From positions 1-64,000 of the forward strand of contig NZ_JAYGIG010000014.1 of the NCBI RefSeq assembly GCF_034932105.1: 64,000 nt of DNA. Reading direction: 5' to 3'. Under the pieces are notes generated by a model. It saw only the letters and a list, made by a program, of their open reading frames with translations, searched no databases and was not told the origin of the DNA. Position numbers and translations under genes: made by a program. Positions 17,071 through 25,850 of this stretch are shown here, piece after piece; position 1 is the stretch's first letter; every line of letters starts with the position of its first letter. The stretch comes from Leptothoe sp034932105. GTDB taxonomy: Bacteria; Cyanobacteriota; Cyanobacteriia; Phormidesmidales; Phormidesmidaceae.

Positions 17071-17808
17071 ATGCAGTACCAATTGATTCAAAACTTTCTA
17101 CAGCTGCCCGGTATTATCGGCTTTAGCCTCATACCTTTAGATCAGGATGACTCCCTTGGTCAGGCCTATAGTGTCGGCTTTCCCGCAGGCAACGCTCCTG
17201 AGCAGCAATCCCTACTGTTGAAAGGTATCCAACAGATCATCAGCACCACCCCCGCCTCCCTAGAGTTTTGTCTGTTTCAATTGGGCCCCCATCAGCTGGA
17301 ATTGCATAAAGTAGAAAGCGGAGCAGTTTTGCTGGTGCTCAGCGAAGGCCCACTCCCCAGCGACTATCCCAAGGCCGTCAGTGAGCTGGTGCAATTTATC
17401 AAAGCCGACTACTCAGCCCTAGTGGAAAGTATCCGGGGGATTAGGGCTGAGGCTGTGGATACGTTATCTGAACCCTTAACCCAAGTGCAAACCGCTCGCT
17501 TAGAAGAGGTGGTGGCCGCCATGAATAGCTTAAATCTAGTTACCAGCCGATATCTCGGGCCCCAACTGGTGGCTAACCATTGGCGGACATTCCAGAAAGC
17601 ACCCTGGCTGAGTAACTTTTGTATTGATGCCGATGGCACCGTTAGCGTTCTGGAGCAAGACCAACAGCTGTCGCCAGAGCAGTTGGCAGAAATTCGCCTA
17701 TGGACTCAGCGATTTCATCAGCGATGTACCCGGATTATTCGAGACTATGACGCATTGGTAGAACAGACATTGCCTGCCCATTATCGACAACTGTTATTTG
17801 GTCGATAA
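17071..17808 (+). CDS. conserved cyanobacterial protein of unknown function
   Basis: 245 aa from the ATG at 17071 (MQYQLIQNFLQLPGIIGFSL). The frame is open back to 17035, but the added residues look unrelated. It is soluble, with no signal peptide or clear membrane helix. The N-terminal half alternates strands and helices (FCLFQLGPHQLELHKV, AVLLVLSEG). The C-terminal half is helical, with a long segment (VQTARLEEVVAAMNSLNLVTSR) and a conserved-looking WLSNFCIDADGTVSVLEQD. I do not recognise a family. It lies 106 bp ahead of the ferredoxin-like gene in the same direction. Confidence 0.65.
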   Translation: MQYQLIQNFLQLPGIIGFSLIPLDQDDSLGQAYSVGFPAGNAPEQQSLLLKGIQQIISTTPASLEFCLFQLGPHQLELHKVESGAVLLVLSEGPLPSDYPKAVSELVQFIKADYSALVESIRGIRAEAVDTLSEPLTQVQTARLEEVVAAMNSLNLVTSRYLGPQLVANHWRTFQKAPWLSNFCIDADGTVSVLEQDQQLSPEQLAEIRLWTQRFHQRCTRIIRDYDALVEQTLPAHYRQLLFGR

Positions 17809-17914
17809 GTGATCGCCATTATGGTTTCTTGCTAGTGAGCTATGGCTGGTTAACCATTGCTAGTTAGACAGTTTCTTGGCCCTATAGACAGCTAATTTCG
17901 GATCGTTCGTATCT

Positions 17915-18394
17915 ATGGTAAAAAAAGTCCGCTTAGAGCCCATTGCCCAGGAGAGTACTGTTGAAACCAATGGCAACCTGCTATCGGTTTTATTGCACCA
18001 GGAGCTGTCCGTTTTAAAGGAATGTGGTGGTCGGGGCATGTGTGCCACTTGCCATATCTATGTAAACGATGGCATGGGAGCACTGACGCCCATCAACCGA
18101 CGGGAACAGCGTACCCTGGCAATTATTACCTCCTGCAGGGGAAATTCCCGACTGGCCTGCCAAGCTAGGGTAATGGGAAATGGTGTAGTGGTAGAGCTGC
18201 CACCGGGCATGTATGTGAATTCTATTCAAGATATTGAGTCGCTCATTGGCCGTCGGGCCGATCAGGACTTACTGCATCCCCTGACGGGTAAGGTCCTAGT
18301 GGAGCAGGGCAAACTGATTACTCGTTCGATGATGCGCCAAATTGACGAGAGCAAGGATCTCAACCTGAATGATTACTTCAAACACAGTCGTTAA
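17915..18394 (+). CDS. 2Fe-2S ferredoxin-like protein
   Basis: 159 aa with a plant-type 2Fe-2S cluster site: CGGRGMCATC supplies three cysteines in CxxxxxCxxC spacing, and a further Cys lies downstream (ITSCRGNSRLACQ offers two candidates). The N-terminal beta-grasp (MVKKVRLEPI) is short. The C-terminal 60 residues, including PPGMYVNSIQDIESLIGRRA, form an extension absent from PetF-type ferredoxins. It probably acts as an electron carrier with a specialised partner, not as the photosynthetic ferredoxin. It could be co-transcribed with the preceding gene. Confidence 0.8.
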   Translation: MVKKVRLEPIAQESTVETNGNLLSVLLHQELSVLKECGGRGMCATCHIYVNDGMGALTPINRREQRTLAIITSCRGNSRLACQARVMGNGVVVELPPGMYVNSIQDIESLIGRRADQDLLHPLTGKVLVEQGKLITRSMMRQIDESKDLNLNDYFKHSR

Positions 18395-18453
18395 CCCAGT
18401 CCTTCAGGTAAACAGGGTCTAACATTGGGTAAATCGTAACGTTATATTTACAT

Positions 18454-18475
18454 TTAAAGTCTTCAAGGACTTTAA
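18454..18475. terminator. small perfect stem-loop after the ferredoxin-like gene
   Basis: TTAAAGTC (18454-18461) and GACTTTAA (18468-18475) form an 8-bp stem around TTCAAG. An 8-bp palindrome, TAACGTTA, lies just upstream at 18437-18444. This is either a weak terminator or an operator between the two genes. Confidence 0.4.
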
Positions 18476-18531
18476 TGCAGACACAATCTAATATTTTGAT
18501 TAAAAGATTTAGTATCCTATCAAGCGTTTTG

Positions 18532-18571
18532 ATGGAGCCTCAGCCCCTAATATGGAGCCTCAGCCCCTAAT
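18532..18571. repeat. 20-bp tandem duplication upstream of hrcA
   Basis: ATGGAGCCTCAGCCCCTAAT occurs twice back to back (18532-18551 and 18552-18571), ending about 56 bp before the hrcA start. Confidence 0.9.
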
Positions 18572-18627
18572 ATAAGTTGAAAGGTTGAAGCCATGCCTGA
18601 TTTAACTGTTCGCGATTCTTCGCGTTT

Positions 18628-19728
18628 GTGACATTGATGGTCTTTGATAAGTCTAGTAGCTTGAATCCCCGTCAACAGCAGGTGATGCGTGCAACCGTAC
18701 GTCACTATGTATCGACAGCGGAACCCGTTGGTTCTAGGGCACTGTTAGAAGCTTTTGACCTGAATGTCAGTGCGGCAACCATTCGCAATGTGATGGGGGC
18801 GCTGGAGCGTTCGGGTTTTTTATATCAGCCCCATACATCGGCTGGGCGTGTCCCTTCTGACTCTGGGTATCGGCTTTATGTAGATGAGTTGATTAAACCC
18901 TCCAAACCGACTGCCCAGCGGATTGACCAGTTATTGACCCAAAATCTGAATTGGCAGGGATGGAGCCTGGAAGCCTTACTCCAAGAGGCGGCGCAAATTT
19001 TGGCCCACCTGAGTGGGTATATTGCCTTGGTCACCATGCCTCGGCTGGAAAACATGGTGGTCAAACACCTGCAGCTGGTGAAAATTTCGGCTGATCAGGT
19101 GCTTTTGGTAGTGGTGTTAGATAGCTATGGTACTGAGTCTATGCTGGTGCAGCTGCCTCGGGGAATCACCGGGGTAGGTACTCTCCAGGACGACGGGGAA
19201 ATCGATCGAGAACTGCAAATCTTATCGAATTTCTTGACGGCCCAGTTATGTGGAAAGCCCCTATCTGAAATTTCTAGTCTGGATTGGCATGAGGTGGACA
19301 CTAGAGAGCATCATGTGTTGGCCCTGTGCCAGGCAATTAATGATTTGGCCCACCGCAAGCGTCAGCCCCAAACGCATATTTTGGTTACCGGGGTGAAGGA
19401 TGTCTTGAACCAGCCAGAGTTTGCTGAGCAAAGTCAGCTGCGGAATCTGGTGGCGCTATTGGCGGATGGCCGAGAACAGCTGTGGCCTCTGATGTGTGCG
19501 GAGGATAATCACCCCCTGAAAATTTGGATTGGGGAGGAAAACCCGTTGGAACCGATGCAGGGGTGTGCCCTGATTTCGAGCACTTACTGTAATCGGCATT
19601 CGACCCCCCTGGGCAGTGTGGGGGTGATGGGCCCCACCAGGATGCTCTATGAAAACACGATTGCTGCGGTGGAAGCCACCTCTAGCTACCTATCGGAAAT
19701 TATGTCGGGCTTGGATGTGAGCCAGTAG
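18628..19728 (+). CDS. hrcA: HrcA, heat-inducible transcription repressor
   Basis: Represses groESL and dnaK-type heat-shock operons by binding CIRCE and needs GroEL for activity. The protein is 366 aa from the GTG at 18628; ATG 18637 is an equally good start. The N-terminal winged helix (LNPRQQQVMRATVRHYVSTAEPVGSRAL, AATIRNVMGALERSGFL, HTSAGRVPSDSGYRLYVDEL) is diagnostic. The C-terminal GAF-like domain ends with SSTYCNRHSTPLGSVGVMGPTRM. No CIRCE element is seen in its own upstream region, so its targets are elsewhere. Its 3' end overlaps the convergent rhomboid gene by 43 bp. Confidence 0.93.
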   Translation: MTLMVFDKSSSLNPRQQQVMRATVRHYVSTAEPVGSRALLEAFDLNVSAATIRNVMGALERSGFLYQPHTSAGRVPSDSGYRLYVDELIKPSKPTAQRIDQLLTQNLNWQGWSLEALLQEAAQILAHLSGYIALVTMPRLENMVVKHLQLVKISADQVLLVVVLDSYGTESMLVQLPRGITGVGTLQDDGEIDRELQILSNFLTAQLCGKPLSEISSLDWHEVDTREHHVLALCQAINDLAHRKRQPQTHILVTGVKDVLNQPEFAEQSQLRNLVALLADGREQLWPLMCAEDNHPLKIWIGEENPLEPMQGCALISSTYCNRHSTPLGSVGVMGPTRMLYENTIAAVEATSSYLSEIMSGLDVSQ

Positions 19729-20288
19729 GCGGCAACGATGCCGCTAATAAAACCAAATAGGTGACTTTCCCAGGAAATGCCAGGCTGGTTGGGCAATACA
19801 CCCCAAAACATTGCACCGTAGGTGACCAGCACAAATAGGGCAATGGCGATCGCAACCATGGTGCGCTCATAGTAGCCCCGCCCCAGTAAAAACCCCAAAT
19901 AGCCAAACACAAGGCCACTGGCCCCAATATGCACTGAGCCGCCCCGAGCTAGCAGCCATGTACCGGCCCCACCCACCAGGGTGATCAGGATGGTGGCCTT
20001 GATCCAGGTGCCCATGGAGCGCATCATCACCCACCAACTCAGGGTGAGCAGGGGCACCGTATTGGCAACTAAATGTCTAAAGTCGCCATGGAGCAGAGGA
20101 GCTAGGGGAATGCCCCACAATCCATCTAGAGAACGGGGGCGAATACCGTATCCATTGAGACGGCCGCCAAACACCAAAAAATCTATAATTTCAATGGACC
20201 ACAGACCCATAAAAACAGCACCTAATAGCTGTAATCGAGCGACAGTTGCAGATTTTAGTTCAGATAGAAGAGGACGATCGTAAGACAT
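19686..20288 (-). CDS. rhomboid family intramembrane serine protease
   Basis: A 200-aa polytopic membrane protease that cleaves substrates within the bilayer. The catalytic serine sits in HIGASGLVFGYLGFL (the GxSG motif) and the catalytic histidine in SHLFGFISGIVAAYW. The HGDFRHLVAN segment matches the conserved H-x-x-x-x-H-x-x-x-N of TM2. Six membrane helices are evident. I choose the ATG at 20288 rather than an upstream TTG at 20303. The C-terminal 14 codons overlap the 3' end of hrcA on the other strand. The substrate is unknown. Confidence 0.85.
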   Translation of the reverse strand: MSYDRPLLSELKSATVARLQLLGAVFMGLWSIEIIDFLVFGGRLNGYGIRPRSLDGLWGIPLAPLLHGDFRHLVANTVPLLTLSWWVMMRSMGTWIKATILITLVGGAGTWLLARGGSVHIGASGLVFGYLGFLLGRGYYERTMVAIAIALFVLVTYGAMFWGVLPNQPGISWESHLFGFISGIVAAYWLTSKPDIISDR

Positions 20289-20500
20289 AGGTGGGGATGG
20301 CAAGAACTCAAGAATTGGGCAGCCTATGAAGCAAGAGCTTTGTAGCAGCTACTAGCTCTAGGTTAAGCCAACTGCCCTAAAGTTGCCTTTGTCTACCCTT
20401 TAAGTTTGCCAGGATCTTCAGGTTATCTGCCTCCGTCCCCGGCATCCTCACCCCTGTCTATCTCACGGTTGGCCTCCCCATTTCCCTGATATAGAAGAAC

Positions 20501-21064
20501 GTGATCATTCCAGAGCTACTCGCGGTGCTTTCCATTTCGGCAGCCACCGGTCTTCGTTTGGCCTTGCCTTTGCTACTCATTGGCCTGTTCTCTGGTGAAC
20601 AGCTATGGTCGCAGGTACCGATTTTGGCCCATATTCCCCAGGTGTGTGTGGTGACTGTTTTGGTGATTTGGTCACTCCTGGAGTTGACGATTTCTAAAGA
20701 TCGGATCAACCGGCGCTTTTTACAAAGTGCAGAGCTATTTATGAGTCCCTTTGTGGGGACCATTGCCGGGGTTGCGATCGCACGTCTAGCCAACATCTCC
20801 GACAGCTGGTTACTGGTGCTGTTAGCCGTCACTGGTGGGGCATTGGCCCTCGTGCTCCAAATGGTGCAAGTAGGGTGGCTCTATCGCTTCAACAGCCCCC
20901 CCATATGGATGATGTTTGTAGAAGATGCCCTCTGCATCTTTCTGGTCTTCTTTGCCTTCGACGCACCGCAACAAGGGGGGCTCATTGCTCTGTTTTTACT
21001 TTGGCTAGCCATTCGTAGCTCGGTGGTATGGCGTCAGTGGCAAAAGAACAAAGAAAACAAATAA
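20501..21064 (+). CDS. DUF4126 family membrane protein
   Basis: 187 aa, mostly hydrophobic, with about five membrane helices (IIPELLAVLSISAATGLRL, LLLIGLF, VCVVTVLVIWSLLELTI, LVLLAVTGGALALVLQMV, LCIFLVFFAF). The N-terminal S-A-A-T-G-L-R motif and the PFVGTIAGVA segment are typical of DUF4126. The function of the family is unknown. The start is a GTG at 20501. It converges with hemH across a shared bidirectional terminator. Confidence 0.7.
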   Translation: MIIPELLAVLSISAATGLRLALPLLLIGLFSGEQLWSQVPILAHIPQVCVVTVLVIWSLLELTISKDRINRRFLQSAELFMSPFVGTIAGVAIARLANISDSWLLVLLAVTGGALALVLQMVQVGWLYRFNSPPIWMMFVEDALCIFLVFFAFDAPQQGGLIALFLLWLAIRSSVVWRQWQKNKENK

Positions 21065-21112
21065 ATAAACGGCTGTGGGTTTAGACTACGCTCAACCCAC
21101 GGCCGTTTATTT
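21063..21112. terminator. bidirectional terminator between the DUF4126 gene and hemH
   Basis: The arms 21063-21081 (AAATAAACGGCTGTGGGTT) and 21094-21112 pair over 19 bp with a single G-U. The A-rich outer end on one side and T-rich outer end on the other suit termination from both directions. Confidence 0.8.
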
Positions 21113-21136
21113 GCTTTAGCTAAATTTCAGAGTCAG

Positions 21137-22300
21137 TTACATCAAACCAGCAATGTGCAAAGGACCATGGCCGCTGACCATTTCCAGTATCAGAGCCAAG
21201 AAACCCACCATCGCTAAGCGACCGTTCCACACTTCCGCAAACGGCGTCAGCCCCCAAGCAGACTTATCTTGGGGATAAATTCGAACTTCTTTTTGCAACT
21301 GGGCCGCATCAGAAAATAATTTACGGGGAGACTCTAGCGCCTTGACCACCATGTTCCCCATGTCTTCGATAAACACGGGGTAGGTGTTGAGGGCAGGTAC
21401 CCGGTGGAAGCCTTTAATGCCGGACTCTTCGGCTAGCTCTCGGTACTCAATGTCAATTTCCTGCAGCGTTTCAATGTGCTCAGACACAAAGCTGATGGGT
21501 ACCACCACCAGATCATCAATACCTTTTGCCGCCAGTTCCTTAATGGCATCTTCCGTGTAGGGTTTCAACCATTCCACCGGTCCCACTCGGCTCTGGTAAG
21601 CCAGGGTAAAGTCATTGGGCCGACCAACCGCCTGCATGATCAAGTCAACACAGTGCTCCATTTCCTTCTGGTAGGGATCACCGGCCTCTTCCACATAGCT
21701 AACCGGCACGCCATGGGCACTAAAGAAGATGTGGCCTCCGTCTGGATTCGGTAGTTGATCGATAGTTTGAATAATTAGGTCCGCCATGGCTCGCACATAA
21801 CCAGGGCTGTTGTACCAGGATGGGATCAGAGTATAGTCAATCTTCTGGAGAGCAGGATCAGCTTGCCAAAGCTTATCCAATAGACGAAAGCTAGAACCAC
21901 TGGTGCTAATGGAAAACTGGGGATAGAGAGGCAAAATGACCAGCTCTTCGATGCCATCCTGCTTGATTTGGGCCACGGCCTCTTCGGTAAAGGGATACCA
22001 GTAGCGCATGCCGATGTAGATTTTGACATCGCGCCCTAAATTCTTCAGATAGTCTTTGAGGGCCTCTCCCTGCTCTTCGGTAATGCGTCGTAGAGGGGAA
22101 CCGCCACCGATTTCCTTATAATTTTCCTGGGATTTGCTGGCACGACTGGAGGAGATCAGCCAGGCCAGGGGTTTCTGCAACCATGGGAAGGGGAGCCGAA
22201 TAATCTCTGGATCAGCAAACAAGTTAAACAAAAAGGGGCGTACGTCCTCTAACTGCTCGGGCCCTCCAAGATTAAGTAATAAGACTCCAGTACGACCCAT
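21137..22300 (-). CDS. hemH: ferrochelatase with C-terminal CAB domain
   Basis: Inserts Fe2+ into protoporphyrin IX to make heme. The start chosen at 22300 gives the classical MGRTGVLLLNLGGPEQLEDV. Landmarks are YIGMRYWYPFTEE, LPLYPQFSISTSGSSFR, FFSAHGVPVSYVEEAGDPY (catalytic His) and the PISFVSEHIETLQEID block (metal-site Glu). After a linker, the last 45 residues carry a membrane helix with the chlorophyll a/b-binding (CAB/Hlip) motif EVWNGRLAMVGF, as in oxygenic phototrophs, which ties the enzyme to thylakoids and chlorophyll status. The 387-aa length is normal. The upstream ATG at 22408 gives an implausible leader. Confidence 0.93.
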   Translation of the reverse strand: MGRTGVLLLNLGGPEQLEDVRPFLFNLFADPEIIRLPFPWLQKPLAWLISSSRASKSQENYKEIGGGSPLRRITEEQGEALKDYLKNLGRDVKIYIGMRYWYPFTEEAVAQIKQDGIEELVILPLYPQFSISTSGSSFRLLDKLWQADPALQKIDYTLIPSWYNSPGYVRAMADLIIQTIDQLPNPDGGHIFFSAHGVPVSYVEEAGDPYQKEMEHCVDLIMQAVGRPNDFTLAYQSRVGPVEWLKPYTEDAIKELAAKGIDDLVVVPISFVSEHIETLQEIDIEYRELAEESGIKGFHRVPALNTYPVFIEDMGNMVVKALESPRKLFSDAAQLQKEVRIYPQDKSAWGLTPFAEVWNGRLAMVGFLALILEMVSGHGPLHIAGLM

Positions 22301-22413
22301 GACAGTGCAGCTACCTTTTAAACGAAGTTTTAATGATCTTGGCCTATCGTAACAATTAACTCCTCCTGTAGTCATATCAGATTTGTAGAAGTTGAGAACT
22401 TTTTTCATTTAAA

Positions 22414-23607
22414 ATGGCTGATTCAGCTGCGGCCCATGCCATCGATACGTCTTTAAACCAAGTCAATCAGCGACTGAAGGCAGCCCAGCTAGGGCTGCAG
22501 ATCGAGCGCCGGGGCGACCGTTTAAACCTACGGGGGACCCTACCGCCAAAGCCTGGTAGTCCTAAATTGCGACCCTACCAGCAACGCTTACCCCTCAAGT
22601 TACCCGCCACCAAGACCGGTCTAAAGCAATGTGAGCAAACGGCCAAAATTATTGCGGCCCAGCTATTACAAAATATTTTTGATTGGCGCGACTACCTTGG
22701 TCCCGTGGCCGGTCTAAGAATGGCCGGAGCCGATCTAGCTACTCAGATTGATGCGTTTGAGTGTCATTTTTTTGAAACCCGTCTCTCTGGGGTATCTGCC
22801 GCCTCTTTAAAAACCACCTGGGAAAAAGCCTATGTTCCCTATTTACGCAAGCTCCATGCCACGGCAGAACGCCACAGTAACCTGAGCCTACCCGAGGCGA
22901 TCTATGCCACGGTGCAAAGCACCCAGGCCAATTCCCGCAGCCGTCAGATCTGCTGTACTGCCCTGGCCGCCCTAGCCGAGTTTCTCAATCTAGACTTGCC
23001 CACGGATCTAAAGTCCTTTTGGGGTAACTATGGCAATAGCCAAACCCAACTGAGGGATTTACCCTCTGATGATCAGATTGTCGAAATTTACGACGGGATC
23101 AAAAATCCCCACTGGCAATATGTTTACGGCATGATGGCCACCTACGGGTTGCGCAACCATGAGGTGTTTTTTTGCGATCTGGCTAATCTATCAGACCGAG
23201 TTCCAGACTCCAACTCCAGCGCCGAAATCATCGTCCGAGAAACCACCAAAACCGGCCGCCATGAAGTATGGCCCTTTTACCCAGAATGGGTCGAGCGCTT
23301 TGACCTAGCCCATGGCGAACTGCCCAAGGTAAATACTGACCTTACCTCCACTACGCTCCAGCGGGTGGGTCAGCAGGTCACCACCCAGTTTCGCCGTTAC
23401 AAAATCCCCTTTTCCCCCTACGACCTGCGCCATGCCTGGGCCGTGCGCACCATCTTAATGGGCCTACCCGACGCCGTCGCCGCCAGAATGATGGGCCACT
23501 CGGTGCAGGTACATAACCGGACGTACCACCGTTGGATGACCCATCGAGATCAGCAGATGGCCGTGCAGGCAGCCTTGGCGAAGAATGAAATGTCTGCCCC
23601 TTTGTAG
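22414..23607 (+). CDS. tyrosine recombinase/integrase-like protein
   Basis: 397 aa. An N-terminal SAM-like core-binding region (about 90-200) precedes the catalytic domain, with TYGLRNHEVFF (catalytic Arg), a Lys-containing beta hairpin (VRETTKTGRHEVWPF), DLRHAWAVRTI (H-x-x-R), MGHSVQVHNRTYHRW (H and the Tyr nucleophile). It starts 113 bp from the divergent hemH start. No att site or other phage gene is nearby, and GC and codon use match its neighbours. It looks like a resident cyanobacterial recombinase, not a fresh prophage. The substrate is unknown. Confidence 0.8.
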   Translation: MADSAAAHAIDTSLNQVNQRLKAAQLGLQIERRGDRLNLRGTLPPKPGSPKLRPYQQRLPLKLPATKTGLKQCEQTAKIIAAQLLQNIFDWRDYLGPVAGLRMAGADLATQIDAFECHFFETRLSGVSAASLKTTWEKAYVPYLRKLHATAERHSNLSLPEAIYATVQSTQANSRSRQICCTALAALAEFLNLDLPTDLKSFWGNYGNSQTQLRDLPSDDQIVEIYDGIKNPHWQYVYGMMATYGLRNHEVFFCDLANLSDRVPDSNSSAEIIVRETTKTGRHEVWPFYPEWVERFDLAHGELPKVNTDLTSTTLQRVGQQVTTQFRRYKIPFSPYDLRHAWAVRTILMGLPDAVAARMMGHSVQVHNRTYHRWMTHRDQQMAVQAALAKNEMSAPL

Positions 23608-23635
23608 GGGCGTTGGTAGACGCTTGGCAATGGAA

Positions 23636-24382
23636 TTACATCACCATGCCACCATCCACATTCATCACCTGGCCGGTAATGTAGGCCGCCGCTGGGTCCG
23701 CCGCCAAAAACCGAATCAGGCCCGCTACTTCACTGGCCTGACCATAGCGACCCAAGGGAATATACTTCAGAATCTCCTCGGTGTTTGATAGCTCATTGGT
23801 CATATCAGTTTCAATAAAACCAGGGGCCACCGCATTCACCGTTACATTGCGACCCGCCATTTCCTTCGCCACGGTCTTCGTAAACCCAATCACTCCGGCC
23901 TTCGCCGCACTGTAATTAGCCTGACCTGGGTTACCCATGAGACCAGCCACCGACGAAATATTAATGATGCGACCGGACCGCTGTTTGAGCATGATCTTAG
24001 CCACGGCGCGGGTGCAAAGAAAGACGCCCGTCAGGTTGAGATCGATCACCGCCTGCCAGTCAGCCGGTTTCATGCGGAGCAGTAGGGTGTCACGGGTAAT
24101 GCCCGCATTATTCACCAGTACATCAATGCGCCCAAACTTCTCTTTAGTGGCCTTCACCAGGGCCTCCACTTGATCTTCTTGGGAAACATCTGCCTGGAGG
24201 GCAATGGCATTGCCACCAGCCTTGACAATTTCAGCTACCACTTCATCCGCCGCCGCACTGGAGCGGGCATAGTTCACTACAACGCTAGCCCCTTCAGCGG
24301 CGAGGGCGAGGGCAGCCGCCTTACCGATGCCACGGGATGAACCGGTAATAATTGCTACCTGATCTTGCATTGCTCCAGTCAT
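23636..24382 (-). CDS. fabG: 3-oxoacyl-[acyl-carrier-protein] reductase
   Basis: NADPH-dependent reduction of 3-ketoacyl-ACP in the fatty-acid elongation cycle. The 248-aa short-chain dehydrogenase has the cofactor motif TGSSRGIGKAAA, the NNAG motif, the catalytic Ser in INISSVAGLMG, and YSAAKAG (Y-x-x-x-K). The C-terminus ITGQVMNVDGGMVM is characteristic of FabG rather than other SDRs. The ATG at 24370 (MQDQVAIITG) is an alternative start. It converges with the integrase 28 bp away. Confidence 0.93.
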   Translation of the reverse strand: MTGAMQDQVAIITGSSRGIGKAAALALAAEGASVVVNYARSSAAADEVVAEIVKAGGNAIALQADVSQEDQVEALVKATKEKFGRIDVLVNNAGITRDTLLLRMKPADWQAVIDLNLTGVFLCTRAVAKIMLKQRSGRIINISSVAGLMGNPGQANYSAAKAGVIGFTKTVAKEMAGRNVTVNAVAPGFIETDMTNELSNTEEILKYIPLGRYGQASEVAGLIRFLAADPAAAYITGQVMNVDGGMVM

Positions 24383-24424
24383 GGGGAGGGGAAATGGTTA
24401 ACAGCTCGATCACTCTATTATTTT

Positions 24425-24605
24425 TGGGGGTAGGGGATCAATCCTCTGACTCCCTGATCCCCTACCAACTATTTTTGGGATTTGGCGATCAATTATTTGA
24501 GAACCCTCACCAACTATATATTTTCGGATTTGGCAATCAATTATTTAAGGACCCTCACCAACTATTTTTGGGGTTTGGCGATCAATTGTTTGAGGACCCT
24601 TACAA
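24425..24605. repeat. four-copy tandem array, 45-48 bp unit, upstream of thioredoxin
   Basis: The unit reads roughly CCCTCACCAACTATTTTTGG then GGTTTGGCGATCAATTATTT and GAGGA. Copies begin near 24460, 24504, 24552 and 24597, the last incomplete, with a decayed copy before. The 48-bp copy differs by a 3-bp insertion. The array fills the gap between divergent fabG and thioredoxin. No unique spacers, so it is not a CRISPR. Confidence 0.75.
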
Positions 24606-24699
24606 ATCTTGCTCTCAAAGCCAATGATTTGCTTAAATACCGGCCATTTTTCTGGAGGTCGCCTAGCATAAAAGCTGAACCCATCTTGGATTGAGGACA

Positions 24700-25017
24700 A
24701 TGGCTGTAAAACAACAATTTTCTAGTTTTCAAGAAATGTTAGAAGGGGCTGATAAGCCTATCTTGGTCGACTTTTATGCGGTGTGGTGCGGTCCCTGTCA
24801 GCTCATGGCAAATGTCCTAGAACAGGTCAAGGCCAAGCAGCAGGACCAGCTACAGATCGTCAAGATTGACACGGATAAGTATCCCAGCTTGGCATCGCAG
24901 TATGAAATCCATGCCCTACCCACCATGGTGCTATTCAAGGATGGTCAGGTAGTGGACCGAATTGAAGGGGCGATGTCCGCTGATAAGTTGATTGAGCGCC
25001 TGCAGCCGAATTTGTAA
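24700..25017 (+). CDS. thioredoxin, y-type
   Basis: A 105-aa disulfide reductase with the active site WCGPC (VDFYAVWCGPCQLMANVL). It also has the cis-Pro segment HALPTMVLFKDG and the KIDTDKYPSLASQYEI block. The Q-L-M after the active site and the DTDKYPS segment fit the y-type class of cyanobacteria and chloroplasts, which reduces peroxiredoxins such as PrxQ. I choose the ATG at 24700; the TTG at 24691 is an open-frame extension only. It sits directly after the tandem array. Confidence 0.88.
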   Translation: MAVKQQFSSFQEMLEGADKPILVDFYAVWCGPCQLMANVLEQVKAKQQDQLQIVKIDTDKYPSLASQYEIHALPTMVLFKDGQVVDRIEGAMSADKLIERLQPNL

Positions 25018-25246
25018 GGATTGGCCGACGCTACTATCCAATTACATCAGGGAACTTCTGCTGGTGCAGTCTTCAGCCTATTGAGATAGATCATCTGTCG
25101 TCTGCTGCTTGATTCCTGACTCCTAGTTTCTGAGCCAGGGATCAGGGTTTCACTGATGGATGGATAATCGTAACGATTATGATTGAGAGTCCCCAGGGGT
25201 TGCCTGGATTTGTGACTGACTCATCAATACAGTTCATCAACACAGT

Positions 25247-25732
25247 ATGGAAACGGCATGTGCCATTGCCCTTGGCAGTAACCTGGGGGATTCAGAACAA
25301 ACGATTGAAACGGCATTGGCACGGCTTGATCAAACAGAAGGTATGGAGTTGAGTTTAAGATCTCAACTCTACAAAACCGCTCCCGTCGGCCCTCCCCAGC
25401 CCGACTTCATTAATGCCTGCGCTATTTTTTACACCATCCTCAACCCAGAGCAGGTGCTGCAAGCGTTGCTAGCTATCGAAACCAGCTTTGGTCGCATTCG
25501 CCGTGAACGCTGGGGTCCAAGAACTTTGGATCTAGATTTGCTGTTCTATGGCGACCGGGTAATGGATACGTCTAGACTGACGTTGCCCCATCCAAGCATG
25601 CATGAGCGGGCGTTTGTGCTGGTGCCCCTAGCGGAGATTGCCGCAGATTGGCGGCATCCCTTGCATCACCAAACGGTGAAGGAACTGCTGCACCAGGTCA
25701 ATACGGCTGGGGTTTATCCATTAGTGGCATAG
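25247..25732 (+). CDS. folK: 6-hydroxymethyl-7,8-dihydropterin pyrophosphokinase
   Basis: Transfers pyrophosphate from ATP to 6-hydroxymethyl-7,8-dihydropterin in folate synthesis. The 161-aa protein has ALGSNLGDSEQTIE at the N-terminus, LYKTAPVGPPQPDFINACA, the signature RRERWGPRTLDLDLLFYG (catalytic Asp pair binding Mg) and LPHPSMHERAFVLVPLAEI. All conserved blocks are present. No other folate genes are adjacent. The 229-bp upstream stretch contains nothing I can identify. Confidence 0.94.
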   Translation: METACAIALGSNLGDSEQTIETALARLDQTEGMELSLRSQLYKTAPVGPPQPDFINACAIFYTILNPEQVLQALLAIETSFGRIRRERWGPRTLDLDLLFYGDRVMDTSRLTLPHPSMHERAFVLVPLAEIAADWRHPLHHQTVKELLHQVNTAGVYPLVA

Positions 25733-25850
25733 GCTTCGACTTCGCTCAGCCATCGGTGTCTGGATGAACTGGATAAGGGGAACTGCAACCGTTCCGTGGT
25801 GTAACCTAATTTCGTCACCCTCTCCATAGCTAATCTACTGTATCGATCCT

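Noticed and set aside
22414..23607. prophage or integrative element around the tyrosine recombinase
   Set aside because: The neighbours are core genes (hemH, fabG), no tRNA or att-like repeats flank it, and base composition is unchanged.
24425..24605. CRISPR array
   Set aside because: Tandem units without unique spacers and with internal drift; no cas genes nearby.
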